Shown here piece after piece: positions 45,481-58,782 of a DNA stretch of 64,000 bases (position 1 is the stretch's first letter; each line of letters begins with the position of its first letter). Location: positions 80,241,436 to 80,305,435 of the forward strand of contig OW388291.1 in the NCBI GenBank assembly GCA_936450465.1. The letters are read 5' to 3'. This DNA is from Gibbula magus. Lineage: Eukaryota; Mollusca; Gastropoda; Trochida; Trochidae. The notes beneath the pieces were generated by a model that was not told where the DNA came from, ran no database searches, and was given only the letters and a program-made list of their open reading frames with translations. Position numbers and translations under genes: made by a program.

Positions 45481-48400
45481 AGAACGTCTTCCTGTTGTTA
45501 TGTGTATACATGTACATTTGTATACATATTTTCATGATAATATTGAGTATATAAAGCACTAGATGCTTAATAGAGGCATATATATGTCAGTCGATAATGT
45601 AAAATTCACTTTTTTATTTCCTATTCTATATTGTTTTTTTTTATCGTTTAGGTGTAAGTACATGTGATACAGCTAAAGATGGTCACGTAAAGACTATAAC
45701 AAATGAAGATGATTGTGCATGTCACGGCATGTTAACGATGTGTATTTGTGACTTTAATATTCATATGTCAAGGAGTACAGTGATAGGTCATTCATAAGTA
45801 CTTCACCAAGTGCTTTATATTCATAGTTAAACTATTATACCGACAAGCTTGTGACATGTTTACAGCTGTTAGTAAATCATATTGATACTCTAGCATGAAC
45901 CGTATTAGCATTGTTTTCGGACTGATGTCTTCAACTACCCCTCAGTTCATCGCTGTATTGCTACTAATGATAGTGGCTCATTGGGACTGCCCACCTTTCA
46001 AAGTTGCCTGCCATCCATACCTTTCATTAAATATTTCAAATCGTGTGAAGTCTATCCCACTTTAGAAAGTGGAGTAATCTCATTATCTGAAAATGGAGAC
46101 ATCTCAGAAGCTTCTTTTTATTTTATTTAAAGTTTTGAAATAGAGATACAAACCTTAACTGTTCATTTCAGATATTAAACAATAAAGTCTGCTTCTAAAA
46201 CTGTTTCGACTTTATCACATGCATTGCTATTGCATAATGTATGACATTTGTAATGAAAACATATATACAACTTTGGTGTGTTTTTGTAAATCTTTTAAAA
46301 AACTGTTTGTGTTTTCTCCTTTCTTAATAATCAAGATTAGCATTTTGATAAGTCGTTACATTGATGTGTACACCTCGGTCTGTATGATCCCGTGTATGCG
46401 TTTGTAACCGATCTGTAAACGTGGTAATGTGTATATTTCACTGTGTATATTAGTAAACATTATTCACATCATAACTCATTAACAGAATACAGTCATCCAT
46501 TAATAGCCATGCTATCCCGAGATGATATCACATGTATCGCTTACATAATCTCCTATAACATTGGTCATGTGCGCGGTGTTGGTTACACAAGCAACATAGT
46601 TACACTTAGTAGAACCGGTTCTCCTTTCAACTGCTTATAACCTATCATCATGTTACAGGGTTCAAAGTCACATGGAATAGGTCACTGTCTCAAGTGTGTG
46701 TCTGTGATACTGACCTTACAGCGATTAGGGATTATGTCATCAACGAATATAAACGTTTCTGTTTCCAACTTTGAAAGATACATGCAACAATAGAGGTGTT
46801 ATGTTTTATTATTTTTCTGTGTCTGATTTTGGTAATTTAAGTAATCTTTAGTTTACATATATTTGATTATATTGTTCATTGTTGAATTTGTATGTATATT
46901 ATATTCATTGACATCTTTTTTCATTAGTCACTCTGTATTTCAATTTTGCAAATACTTGATGAATTCCAAGTTGATATTTAGTATATTGTATATCTAATTT
47001 AGAAAATGTATTAGTCACAACTTTTTGTTTTATGTATGTTACAATCATATGAATATGTTAATTTTAGTAAAATATGTACAAATTATGTAACTATTTGTTT
47101 TGTTACATATCTCTTATTAAATAACTATTATTCTGAAACACTCATTTGAAAGTTAATAAATACATGTATATTACTTCTAAATCACTCAAATACACACTTA
47201 TCTCTCCTGAAATTTTAATCGAAAAAAAAACAAGACTTTTCATTAGTCATATATCTTGTCACCGGATAGGCGATAGCTGCACGCGAATTATATACATACT
47301 ATGGACTTAATCAAAGTCGCCCTGTCGTAAGATGGTGCTTTTGTCCAGGGTTTATTATCTTTGGAGCAGCCGCGCAAAATACAGATTTTGCTTGCTTCAG
47401 TCTATATTACCCATCCTGTTCTTTGAAATACAACTTAGGAACTGTTATAAGTAACGAAGCTTGGTAGGTGAGCTTATCCTTTTAGGGAATAGGGTTAATA
47501 ATTGACAAAGAGCCGTTTACACATTCTGATAATTGGCCAAGCTGATGGTCTAAAGGTGATATATGGTTGACCATGTTGGTACAAATGTAAATATATTTAC
47601 CTTTACTGCTTATAGACGCACTCCGCCCCCTACCGCCACCATATTCGTTATACAATATACATTTTCTACATAATTGCCATTTTAAAACGTCTCCATCACC
47701 ATCTAATATATGTACAAAAGTGTAAAATGTTATTTTGTTGTTTCGCTTAAATTAAATTTCAACTGAAATCCAAGTTCAATTTCACACTTTGTACATTGCC
47801 ATTGTCATATTTTCATAACTGATTCCATTCAATATTGATTGATAATAACTCCTGTTTCAATAACGTTTTGATTGTGCTACCCCACCGTTATCTTGTATAT
47901 TCGGTAACTGTCTATACGAGCAATACAGATCTATCATGTTACACCATTAGACAATCAGCAGCAACATCATGCGAGGCGAGCATGTGTCTTGAAACTCGAT
48001 AGCATTCTAATCGAATCATCCGCTCCTGTTAACGAGATTCATAACAAGATCCCGCTAACGTATTTAAATAAAGGAGATCGGCATGGAAACTTTTTTTATC
48101 AAAGTGGTACAAGAAAGTATCACTTCGATATGAGGCTATTATCATAAAGCTTTTTTAATTCTTTTACACATCACTAAGGTCACCTTAGTGACGTATGAAA
48201 TGAATTTCGATTTAATATCTTAAAGGATAGATGAAATGACATATGGTCCAAATCGGATTCATTAAAATGGGATGTCAATTTGACAATTGCTCGATTTTAA
48301 ATTTCTGAAATCGGTCCATAAATTACTTATATACGGCTTTTTAAAAAACCGCCTGATTTAGCCCCGGCGACCAGAATGAAAGTCTGCGGGGGTGTGACCC

Positions 48401-50343
48401 GTGAAGGGATGACTTCTGTGACGTATGTGGAGGAATTTGATTTTCGCCGATAGTCACAATTCAACGTAATTTCGCAACATTTTGATTGTTAATTTCACAA
48501 AGAAACCTTCAATAAACCAACTTAAATTTCCCATATATCGAATGTTTAGATATCCAACTAGGTAATTCCGCAGATGACAATTACACAATTATTACATAAA
48601 CATGTCTTTTCGGCGATGTAATACACCTCATAAATTCATTTAGCGGCAGTGATAAACATCATTAATTAATTACTCAGGTCCCACGGGCGCCAGCTGACTG
48701 GCGGGCCTCGACTGTGTTTAATCACAGTCACGCCTCACTGATTTTTCAAAGTGTTCGGCGTGCTAATTTTTGCATTGTTAAAATGGGTAAATTAAAATCG
48801 TCCTAATGATCAATTGCAAGTGTATATTGTCTCGATTTTATGCTCAATTGATTCCGATATATAATGTCTGTAGAGGTAATAATTTGTCATTCTTTTGAAA
48901 AATGCATTTCACGTGAACTTTAAATATTACAAATGTTTAGAGTAAATTTCCGTTATGCTGAAACGTGGCCATTTATGTTTTAGTAGCCTAAAGCATCACT
49001 GATATGACTTCATATTTGTATATGTATAAAATAAACCCTAATTCACCTTCAACAGTTGGCAGCAGAGTGTTATCCTGAAAGTTTTAATTTGTTTTAAGTA
49101 TAGCAATGTGAATATTGATATTCTTTGTTTTGTATATATATATATATATTCTAAAATTAACAACGGTATACTTTTGATTGAAAACATATTTTATTCATTT
49201 AAGAAATGGATTGGGCACAAGTTATAAAACGTATATGGAATCCCTCTCCACGTAATTGACAAATATTTGACAAAGCTAAAATACATAACAAATGCAGAAG
49301 AGAATTTAAAAATCTACAAGTGAAATAGACATGGTTTCAGTTGGTAAAAAAGGTATACTTTACCTATATAAAAACATGATGCATCAGCAACCGTTATCAA
49401 TTATAACCATATACGGTGTACATTCAATAAACTACCCAGCGTGACCCGGAAATGTTCAATACATATTGTGTATAACACTCCCATATACGTCAAAAGGGGG
49501 CGTGTATAGGCGATACACACCCTTATCACTCTACAACCGACAACAATGTTACACACCACCCACTGGCAGTACAAAGGTAGAGCACTTTCCTCTTCTAGTG
49601 CGGTCACTCACTACATGTGTAGCTCTGTCTGTATTAGGATATTTATTTTGGGATCTGAAATATTTCTGACGAGTCTCATGTACATGTGGCTGCTATTTAT
49701 ACACTGTGGGTGTTGAGAGTGTACCAGACGTATGTATGGGAGTGTAACGTCACTTTAATGGCTGGCATCAGAATTTATTTGGGAATGTGTATGTCTGCAA
49801 ATGACGTGCTGAATAAAATATAATCTTACGTTGACTTAATTTTGTCTTAGGTGTATCGCTGTTATTAAACTTTCAACAATCGAATCACATTGTTTATATC
49901 ATTTTCTTGAATTAATCGTTCATTCACTTGCATGTATTTGTACTTGTAGTTGTAAATAAATTTTGATTAAACATGAAAAAACTGGCGATATGTGTAATCC
50001 GTTCATATTTATTTTACTTTGTATTTATCAATACGTGTAGGTATAATTTCGTTTTCCTAGATTACAGGAATGGATGAGAGAGATAAACACAGTATCAGGA
50101 GGAGTTACGAGGAGTGTATACATGCTGGCACAAAGAAGATCTGACCCTCTATATACTTAGGTCGAGAGGAAAGCGCTTGTTGTTTCTGTGAAAAAAAACA
50201 AGCAAGGGGACACCGATCATCTCTTTTTAATTGCAGTTTCAATATAATTGAAAATTGAATTTACACGTCATAACTTATAATTTATGTCCAACAAATAGGT
50301 ATTATTTTCAAATCGTTAGATTTGAATCTATAACATGTTCCCT
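45481..50343. other. Gene-free stretch
   Basis: No coding exon was recognised. It contains a 10-bp-arm palindrome at 48171-48191, a GC-rich patch with two small hairpins at 48675-48740, and an (AT)n run at 49133-49149. Confidence 0.5.
48171..48191. repeat. Perfect short palindrome
   Basis: TCACTAAGGT and ACCTTAGTGA are perfect inverted arms around a single C. It contains an AGGTCA half-site as used by nuclear receptors, but this may be chance. Confidence 0.6.
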
Positions 50344-50621
50344 TTAAAGGGGTTAAAAAGTTAAAAATATGACTGCACATGGTTCGGTAAAGCCATAAGA
50401 ATCGTTTTTGTAATTCGATATAATAAAATGTGTTCACATTAAAATGGCCGCCATGCAATTTTTGTTTTATACGGAACACCGTTATTACCTCTACGGATAA
50501 TTTGTGTGTGGAATAATATGTTTTAACATCTAAAGTAAATATAAATGACATAAACTATCATTATAAATGGGAAATTTGACAAAATAAGATTTGAAAAAAA
50601 TAATTGCTACAGCCCCTTTAA
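50344..50621. mobile_element. MITE with TTTAAAGGGG ends, about 278 bp
   Basis: Left end TTTAAAGGGGTTAAAAAG. The reverse complement of the right end reads TTTAAAGGGGCTGTAGCAA. TTAA lies at both ends (50344-50347 and 50618-50621). The interior is AT-rich and non-coding. The same kind of ends are seen at 51375-51745. Confidence 0.6.
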
Positions 50622-50980
50622 ATAATGCAATGCTAATTTTGTGTGCCTAGATGGGGATTTCTTGACTTCACAAAAGGCAGGATAATGTAGTGGGCCATAC
50701 GAAGGTTTGCTGAATGTGCATATTTTGCAAGACTCTACAAGTTTACAAACGACGAACTGATTGTTTGTCCAAACTTGGTCTGAAGAAGTATACACATAAA
50801 CATCTGAATATGCCATACTCGTTTAAAAGTGCATAATAAACCATCATAAAATCCTCGCTGTCAAAAACCGCTCAGTCAGCAGAATATTTGTCAGTATAAA
50901 AATAGTTTAACATGAGCAACTTTATGCTTTAGAATATCACCATAAAATATTTATAAAGGATTCATAAAAGAACAATGTAT

Positions 50981-51050
50981 CCCGCCTGATGGAGGAGTAA
51001 GCCTATTCAGCGAAATTGCCTGTATGTTCACAATAAAGAAGTTGTTATCA
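50981..51050 (+). repeat. Solo right half of the CGAAACGTCG/AAAGAAGTTGT hairpin family
   Basis: It starts GCCTGATGGAGGAGTAAGCC, then CAGCGAAATTGCC and CAATAAAGAAGTTGTTATC. The block order matches the right half of the element at 58304-58469 and the right end of the 43-45 kb element. No left arm is visible. Confidence 0.5.
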
Positions 51051-51374
51051 GTGAAATATTGTTTTCTTGTCGTAAAAGAAGTTAAGTGGGTTTATGATTG
51101 TATCATTTTGACATTTCTTCTGTGCAATTCGTGGAGGGTTGATTCAGCTACTCTAGACACTGAGTATGTACATAAAACTTACTGTGTATTATATCTACAC
51201 CTGGAGATATGTCAGCGATGCACATTATAAAACAATGACTGTTCTTTACTGCCTTTCGTCACGCTTTGTGAATTTGAAACGATATACAGCCCGTATATAC
51301 ATGTGTGACATTTCACTTTCAATTTACTTTCTATTTATTCGTCTGTCTCATATGACAATATGAACTTATTAAAC

Positions 51375-51745
51375 TTAAAGGCACTATAGCACGTTTTGGG
51401 GGCATTTTTATAAATTATATTCAAATTTGCCATTCATGACAAAAGTTTATGCAGTTTGTCTTAACTTAAGAGGACAAAACAGCCCATTGCACGACCGGTT
51501 ATCTGTAGTCGTATAAAAAAGGATGTCAAGTATATAAAACGAAAACTTAAAGAAGCTAGCGGCCATATATAGTGTTAACACATTTTAATAATTCGAGGAT
51601 GGGAAATGAATACGCGCTACTTAACCGAACAATAACCATTCGTTTTAGAAATTTAGGAAAACTGTTTTGCAGTTGGTAACATTTATTTTCTATATTATGT
51701 CAGATCTATTTTTTCCCATTAGAAAATATGTTACAACCCCTTTAA
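51375..51745. mobile_element. Second TTAAAGG-ended MITE, about 371 bp
   Basis: Left end TTAAAGGCACTATAGC. The reverse complement of the right end is TTAAAGGGGTTGTAAC. TTAA flanks both sides. AT-rich and non-coding. A third, one-ended match (TTAAAGGGGGACTACC) starts at 53884 without an obvious partner end. Confidence 0.5.
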
Positions 51746-54700
51746 TGTTTATAACCGCATTTTTGTGCTATTAATATTATTCAAAATTTACTAATGAACA
51801 AGTGGCATGATGTGCTTCAAAATGTTTTAATATTTTCATTTGCTCTCCAAATGCGTTATGGTTTCATGTATAAAATATCACATTTATTTGTCTCAAAAAC
51901 TTATTATGTCTGCAAAGAAATGTATTGTTGTAGACGTGTTTCAAACTGTTATAGGTAGAGATATAACATGTGATTATGAACTGGAAAGTGCTACAGTTGT
52001 TTTATAAGTATTTAAATGTGGCGTGGTTTAAACAGTATGACTGCCAACTGTTATTGTATAACGCTTTGTTTATAAAGACACGCTGATATATACATTTGTA
52101 ACCACTCTACACGTGTTTAACACGTGTTCCATGCGTGTGCACTTGTTCTGAACCTTTTGTTTTTACTAAAAAAATGAATGCAGACAAAACTTTTTTTTAT
52201 TTTGAAATAACGATGTTTATCCGAACCTATTTTCAACTATCTGGCAAATTTTGTAACTTTCATGTCCAGAAACTAACGAGAACCCAAACCATAAAAGGAA
52301 GTCGAAATCGGAGCAAATTTATCAAATTCTGACAAATCCAGGTTACTCACAGTTCCTAAAAATAAAGAGTTTTCAGAAACTATTTTTTTTATCAATTTTT
52401 CCTTATTGGAATGTTGACAATCTGAATTTGTTTTTCTGTGTATAAGTTCAGCCATCGACCCTTATATAGAATTTCTAATTAGAAAGTCCCTGGTTAAGTC
52501 TAGTAAGTCTATTAAGTGTTCGATATCGTCTTGAAATGTCCTGACACAAGCGTGTCCATGTTTGGACTGCAGTTTATTGTAACCTTGACTTGTTCTATAC
52601 AAATATTAATATAGGAGAAAAAAAGATATTCGAAAGGCTTATTCTAAATTCATAAACTATTAGAGCGCGTCATTAGCTACCTGCCTGCGGGTGTGTATGT
52701 ATATAAGCTTTGTAGTTGACACGCTAGAGTGACTGGCTCCTTTCACGGAGTTTCTTCTCTGTATATTTGTCTTTCACCGTGTAATTATGAATCTCATTTA
52801 AAGTAGAAATAATAAAGTAAGAACTTTTGTAATTAATGGACATTTGTATGTTGCAATTGATGGATATGCCCTACATTGTCTTGCTAAGTCAGTAACACAA
52901 TAATTTAATATGTGGCTGATGTAAAACACAAATATTTGAAAACATATTGTTTTCAGTTACGCAACGTAGTTTGTTCTAGCTGGTGTAGGTTATCATACCG
53001 TGAAACTTGTTCTGTGCCGTGAGAATGTTCTACCTTTATAATGATTTAGTCGGTAAAGGTAAGACATTGTCTTCGATGATTAGGATGACAAGTGCAGTTT
53101 GAATTCATGTATCGCCGTTGGTTAAATGCCATTCTTTGTCAGTTGCAGGCGCATCTTCACTCCTTGTCCTAGTCTGAATGGTAGAGGTTCTATTTAAAAA
53201 TCATATATACGACACAAAATAAGTTTTAATGAAATATCATTTGATAGTCGAGTGTAAGAATGTGATTGCATCCGTTTTATGAATACATATTTTATATGAT
53301 AAATGCCATTCACTTTTTGTCACTGTGACCTCCAAGCTTGTTACTCAAAATTATGTTTAAAAATATTCATATAGCAATTTGTTTTCGACACTAATAACGA
53401 AATAGTTTGAATCCTTTAGGTTAGACACATTTACACATGACTAAGCATTAACAATTTGGCATCATTTACGCTGTAATAACAACTTACCATGCGCCAGTAC
53501 TCAGTGTTAATATTACATGGATGTATCTAACTGTACAATAAACAGTTATTTCATGGCACACTTAAACCCAGTTTCATATGGAGCAGAGAGAAGTCGCTTA
53601 GGAAACAGAAAACCGGTTAGACAAGTGGGACCATGTCGGTCTATAAGTGTGTGTCACTATATATGACACTGGATACAGAGTAGAGACTGTACAAGGATAA
53701 ACACGCTTTGTATCAATGTGTACATGGTCTTGTATAGTAACTAAGATGGGATAGGGAGAGTGCAGTTACCTGTACACACAACTGTCAGTAACTGTATCTG
53801 GGTTTATGTGCTATTTTACAAGCAATACAAACATGTGTATATTCTTAAAGTGACAGTACAGCCGCGGTATGATTTGTGTAAACTTAAAGGGGGACTACCT
53901 GGTTTTTGCATTCGTACTATATGATGGTCATCGAAAAAAAAACAATTTCTTTCAAGCGTTTCTAATGTCGAAGTGTACCCTTACATTGATCCTTAATCTT
54001 CTTCATATCAACTTCTAGAATGGCATTAATCAAAGATGTCATGCTTAAAAAGCATTTTAAAATATTTGAAAAATGCAATAATTAAAGCACGGCGTATCTA
54101 TACGGTACCCCTCGAAGTTCGTTTCCACATATCAACCATAGTCTTACTATAGCTTTCTCTCTAAACATATGTCATTCACAGTAACGATATCTGGTACATG
54201 TTCAGATGACAGTGAGGCGAATTCTATTTTGTGTGAAATGTTCACATGGTAAAGGTGTGATATAAATGATGTATTGAAACTTACTTCTTCAGACACTTGC
54301 CAGTAGGTATATGGTGTTTGTTTGGTTCACGTCCACGCATATTTGTATTGAAATAATCTGTTATGGGGAGTTTGAAAATACAAAGTTGAGAGGGATGGGT
54401 GTGTTCATACTAAGAAGAGTCAGTGTGTTTTACCTCGATGTCTTACTGTAGTCCGGAACATGTTAAAGATGTAGGCCTATACGGGTATACACGGACGTGA
54501 CGAACCACCAGTATATATGTGGATATATATATAGTGGATCATAGTGATTTCTTTATATAAATATTGTATTTTTCTATATGAGACCTGAGGGTTGGATAAT
54601 GTTTTCAACTGTTTGGGATTTTCTCTTCAGCATCGTGAGGGATGTTTCAAAATGATGATTCAAAAGGTGAAACTCTTTGTACAGACGTGACTGTTCTCAA

Positions 54701-57700
54701 AGAGATTGTGTCGTTTTGGTAAGGTACACATTTACATGAGGGACAAATGTTCCCTGAGTTCCATCCCCTTACTATTGCAACAATTCACCGACTTGTATGT
54801 TGCAGGACCTTCAATATTGACCTTCAAAGTGTATACTGTCGAACGAGAAGGTACTTCGCTAAAGTCGTGACGTCTTGTTCTTGACAGACCATTCTTGTAA
54901 GTACTAAGAACATGACAGAGAGTTGTCAGTGGGACGTCACTATATGTGAGGGTCACCTACTTCACTGTATTGACCAATACCAGCGTGCACTGACCACTGC
55001 TCATATCGCCTTGCCTCTAATATCCCCTATTTACGGAAGATAATATCTCACTTATTGACATCTGCCGAGTTCCTGACACTTCTGTATGAGATCAAAGCTT
55101 CCAAAGGCACTTGGAGAAAATTCTCCTTCACAAAATTGCCTCGTGGCTTCCTGTGACCTTTGACCTGTCTAGTCGGTCCACAGGTAAGGTTGATTAGCAT
55201 ACCTTGGTACCCGTGTCAGGTGCGACTGATCTATCTACATACTGTCACATTCTGCCCGGACGCTCTCTGTTGACATACCGGCGGAATTAGCACTACAGTT
55301 TGATGTACCAATTATTGGCTTGGCTTAACATGTGTAGGCATATGTACAGCTTACATTTGTCATGCAGCTAGTGTAGACGTACTGTGTTACTGCTAACGCA
55401 GAATAATAGCTCCCGGCGACCACAATGAGAAAAAAATATGTCAAGAATTTTATCGTGTTGATCACTGCGGAGTGTTTTTACATACATGGTTTTGAATCAG
55501 TAATTGATAAACCAATGATATGTTAGACTTAATGACTTACGAGGAATGCAAGAACACGTTAATTGTTCTGGTAATGATAATCCTATCTGAAGAGACATCT
55601 ATTCAAGGAGACATGCTGTTTTGGAGAGGGCAAAAGTGCAAAGGCAATGACGTGGAGGGATCATGTCTGTCACTTGAAGATAGTAAAGAATCGATGGAGA
55701 TTGTTCCTTCTATGGGTGCAAATTGGTGTAAGATCATCTAAACTAATACAAGTAATAACTATCCATCGATTTATGATCAATTCAGAATCTGTCAAGAGGA
55801 ATGACCTGAGGGTGAAGTCCATTGTACGAGTATAGTGTATGGGTTCCTAATGACTGAAGAGTCCATCAATCCGCCGTTGCTGGAAACCTCTCGGTTCGTG
55901 AAATGGAGAACACAACCAATACCAGTTATATAAATATCTAATTTATGGTTTTGGGACTTTCTTGAGATAAAACTATGAATGTTTTGTTTACCCATAGAAC
56001 CGGTAATTAAATATTCTGCTTTGCCGTTTTCTGTTCTTTGGTTTACGGCAGATTTCAGGGGCACATGACTTGATTTTGACTTTACAAATAAAATAAAACA
56101 GGTAATTATATACAAAGTTTGAATGCAATTTTATCACACATAAGTAGTACATTATGAGTATGTTTGCTTTGTTGTAAATTTAAGAATTAAAACACATTGC
56201 AACAGTTACCACCATGACAACAGATATGGTTGCATATTTTGACGATATTTAGAAGTCATTGATATTAACCAACGTATTTAGACATCTTCATCCTCATACG
56301 TTGTCATGGAACCAGTGTGTTAATGTCTTCCGGTTACAGCTAGTCGGTAGACGCACGACATGACTCAAGAACATTCTCATTTCTAAGAAACCTTTAAACA
56401 CGACGGCATTTACAGAGAGAGGGTCCACTGCTTGACAACAGTTCTATCTATCAACTGGTCTGCGGTGGTTGTCCTGCTGTTGCTCTAGAAGAAGTCAATT
56501 GTAACCGACTACATTCCACGGTCATCGTACTTGTCTCTCTCAACCTTTCGTTTAAACTCGTAGATAGGTCTGACGTGCATAGATATAGATAGGCTGTTGT
56601 GTTTTCGGTTCACGTCCTTGTCTTGTACAGAACGATATTTAAGGTGAGAACTAAATTAATCGTCACAACGATGTTTTTTTTTGTCAACCGTTCCCCTACC
56701 GGTACAACACACGTAATACGTTATGGATCGTCACCCCTGATATTTTCCCTACACGGACGTGCCGCCCCCATGTCGCCAGCAGTTTAGTAAGTGTGTAAAC
56801 AAACATGACCGGTCAATTACACTAGGTATGAACAACTTTTTATTCTGCCATTACGGTTGACCTTTCAAGCGTTTCACAAGAATTATGTAACTGCCGTAGA
56901 GTAGACTCGGAGCGTGGTACAGTGAGTGAATCATTCACGTACATACTGGGTGAATGGTTGTCCTTCCTGTATGAATCATATTCTGAAGTTGCTACTTGAG
57001 ATGAAATGGTTAAAGATACATATTTACTCAGTGGTTAAATATATGACAACTACAACGATAAATCAAGAAAAAGACAAGGGCAATGTCACATGAAATTGAC
57101 ATGTAATAGATAGTGTGTGGCAGATACAGATAGAAGAAGACACATCCAAGAAACACCGAGCCGATCTTAGACCAGACACGAAACGAAGAAGAAGAAAAAG
57201 AATCGTGCACATACAAAGACAACTGTAGAGAGATGACAGAGACAGGATCATGGATGAACATTCTGAGAAACATAAATGTCGGACCACTGGGCGGCAGATA
57301 TAGACAATAGCAAACAGACAGGGATACAAAGATACAACAACAGAACATTATGGATGGACAATGACACTGAAATGGATTGGTTAACCGAGAGGATTGAAGG
57401 GAATAAGACATTGAACACCTTCTGTGGTTTTATAAAGATTTAAGGAAAATACACCTATAATAAATTTAATTGGAAATTTGCTATACAAATTCTTACTACG
57501 AAATATATATGTCGAAACATTATGTATTTATACATTTTCATATGTTCAAGAACAGTGTAAAAAGCTAAATACCACGTGAATGATGACGTTTTCTTGTTCT
57601 CTACCTCGTGTTATTCAGAGAACACAAAATGGTGTATTATTTGTTATATGTGAGTTATGTACCAGTCTGTTTATGCACAGGGTCACATACAGTCTTTCCC

Positions 57701-58101
57701 AACAGAGGTAACTAACTTAAGTCATTTCTTACAAAGTAACCTTTGTTCCAAATATAACCTCTTCATGGGGAGAGAATGATCTTTCCAAGACCATATAAGC
57801 AGTTCTGAAATTACAATCAACAAGTTAGTTGACATTTAATCACACGAATAAACTCTACCAGGACACACGACCGACAGCTTAAAGCATTTATTTTGAACAT
57901 TAAGGAAGATCGTGTCAGTATCCTCACCGTCCTGATTACAGGTGAGGCGCACACGTGTAGGTAATGCAACAGGTAAACACCTGGAGCAGGTCAATGTTGA
58001 CACAGAACGCCGGGAAAGCAGGTCTATTGCAGGTACAAATATTTAGGTGTGAGCATATACGTTAAAGACCCCTTGCTCAGTCTGGGCTTTACACAAACTA
58101 C
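51746..58101. other. Gene-free stretch
   Basis: No exon with a recognisable domain was found. 57050-57400 is purine-rich on the plus strand, which leaves a 127-codon cysteine/serine/leucine-rich frame open on the minus strand. It has no splice or homology support and is not called. Confidence 0.5.
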
Positions 58102-58303
58102 TTGTAATTAGACTATCAGTTTAGTTTTAATGTATGTTTGTAATTAGACTATCAGTTTAGTTTTAATGTATGTTTGTAATTAGACTATCAGTGTAGTTGT
58201 AATGTATGTTTGTAATTAGACTATCAGTTTAGTTTTAATGTATGTTTGTAATTAGACTATCAGTGTAGTTGTAATGTATGTTTGTAATTAGACTACCAGT
58301 GTA
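58102..58303. repeat. 36-bp minisatellite, first part
   Basis: Five full copies and part of a sixth of a 36-bp unit starting TTGTAATTAGACTATCAGT. Two unit variants, TTTAGTTTT and TGTAGTTGT, partly alternate. The last unit is cut at ACTACCAGTGTA (58292-58303) by an insertion and resumes at 58470. Confidence 0.9.
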
Positions 58304-58469
58304 ATTCTCCAAATGCATTTAGAAGTTGATTAAGTAATGAGAGACAAGTATTATATAGATGCCATCTTCTTTATTTGGTTAACAGGTGAAGAAGGGGCAA
58401 GAAGTATAGCCCTGAAACGTCGTGATAACCAAATAAAGAAGTTGTCATCCGTAATACTTGTCACTCATT
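58304..58469. mobile_element. 166-bp hairpin element with 12-bp target duplication
   Basis: It interrupts a 36-bp minisatellite unit. ACTACCAGTGTA is present on both sides (58292-58303 and 58470-58481); removing one copy plus the insert restores an intact unit. Long inverted arms run from about 58333 to 58384 and 58424 to 58472, including a perfect 16-bp stem CTTCTTTATTTGGTTA. The apex carries GGTGAAGAAGGGGC, a short loop and AGCCCTGAAACGTCGTG. There is no coding capacity. The 12-bp duplication is longer than usual for cut-and-paste transposons and favours a retro-type insertion. Confidence 0.75.
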
Positions 58470-58590
58470 ACTACCAGTGTAGTTGTAATATATGTGTGGT
58501 ATTCAACTTGTAGTATATGCATGGTATTATGAGCCATTAAGAAACAGGTAACTAGTTATAGTATAATAAATCAAGCTAGTACTTAGTAGT

Positions 58591-58782
58591 AGAGGAAGAA
58601 GAAGACTTGAATGAAGTGCAATACATGTATATGTATGATAACTTCTTTATTCATGATATGCGACGTTTCGACACAGATTCTTGCGTCGTTTGCAAGCAGA
58701 TCTGCTTCAAACATCGCATAAAGAATAATGAAGAAGCTGTCGTCCATATATTCCTCTTCATTCTCATCATTCCATCTTCTAA
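58591..58782. mobile_element. Second hairpin element of the same family
   Basis: The centre is GCAAGCAGATCTGCTTC at 58692-58708. Inverted arms extend about 95 bp on each side with mismatches. The left arm holds AACTTCTTTATT and GCGACGTTTCGACACAG; the right arm has GAAGAAGCTGTCGTCC, the diverged counterpart. The pairing of CGACGTTTCG with a nearby CTTCTTTATT places it with the 58304-58469 element. Confidence 0.6.

Noticed and set aside
57028..57411. 127-codon minus-strand frame as a membrane protein
   Set aside because: It is explained by purine-rich sequence on the plus strand; no domain, splice site or start context supports it.
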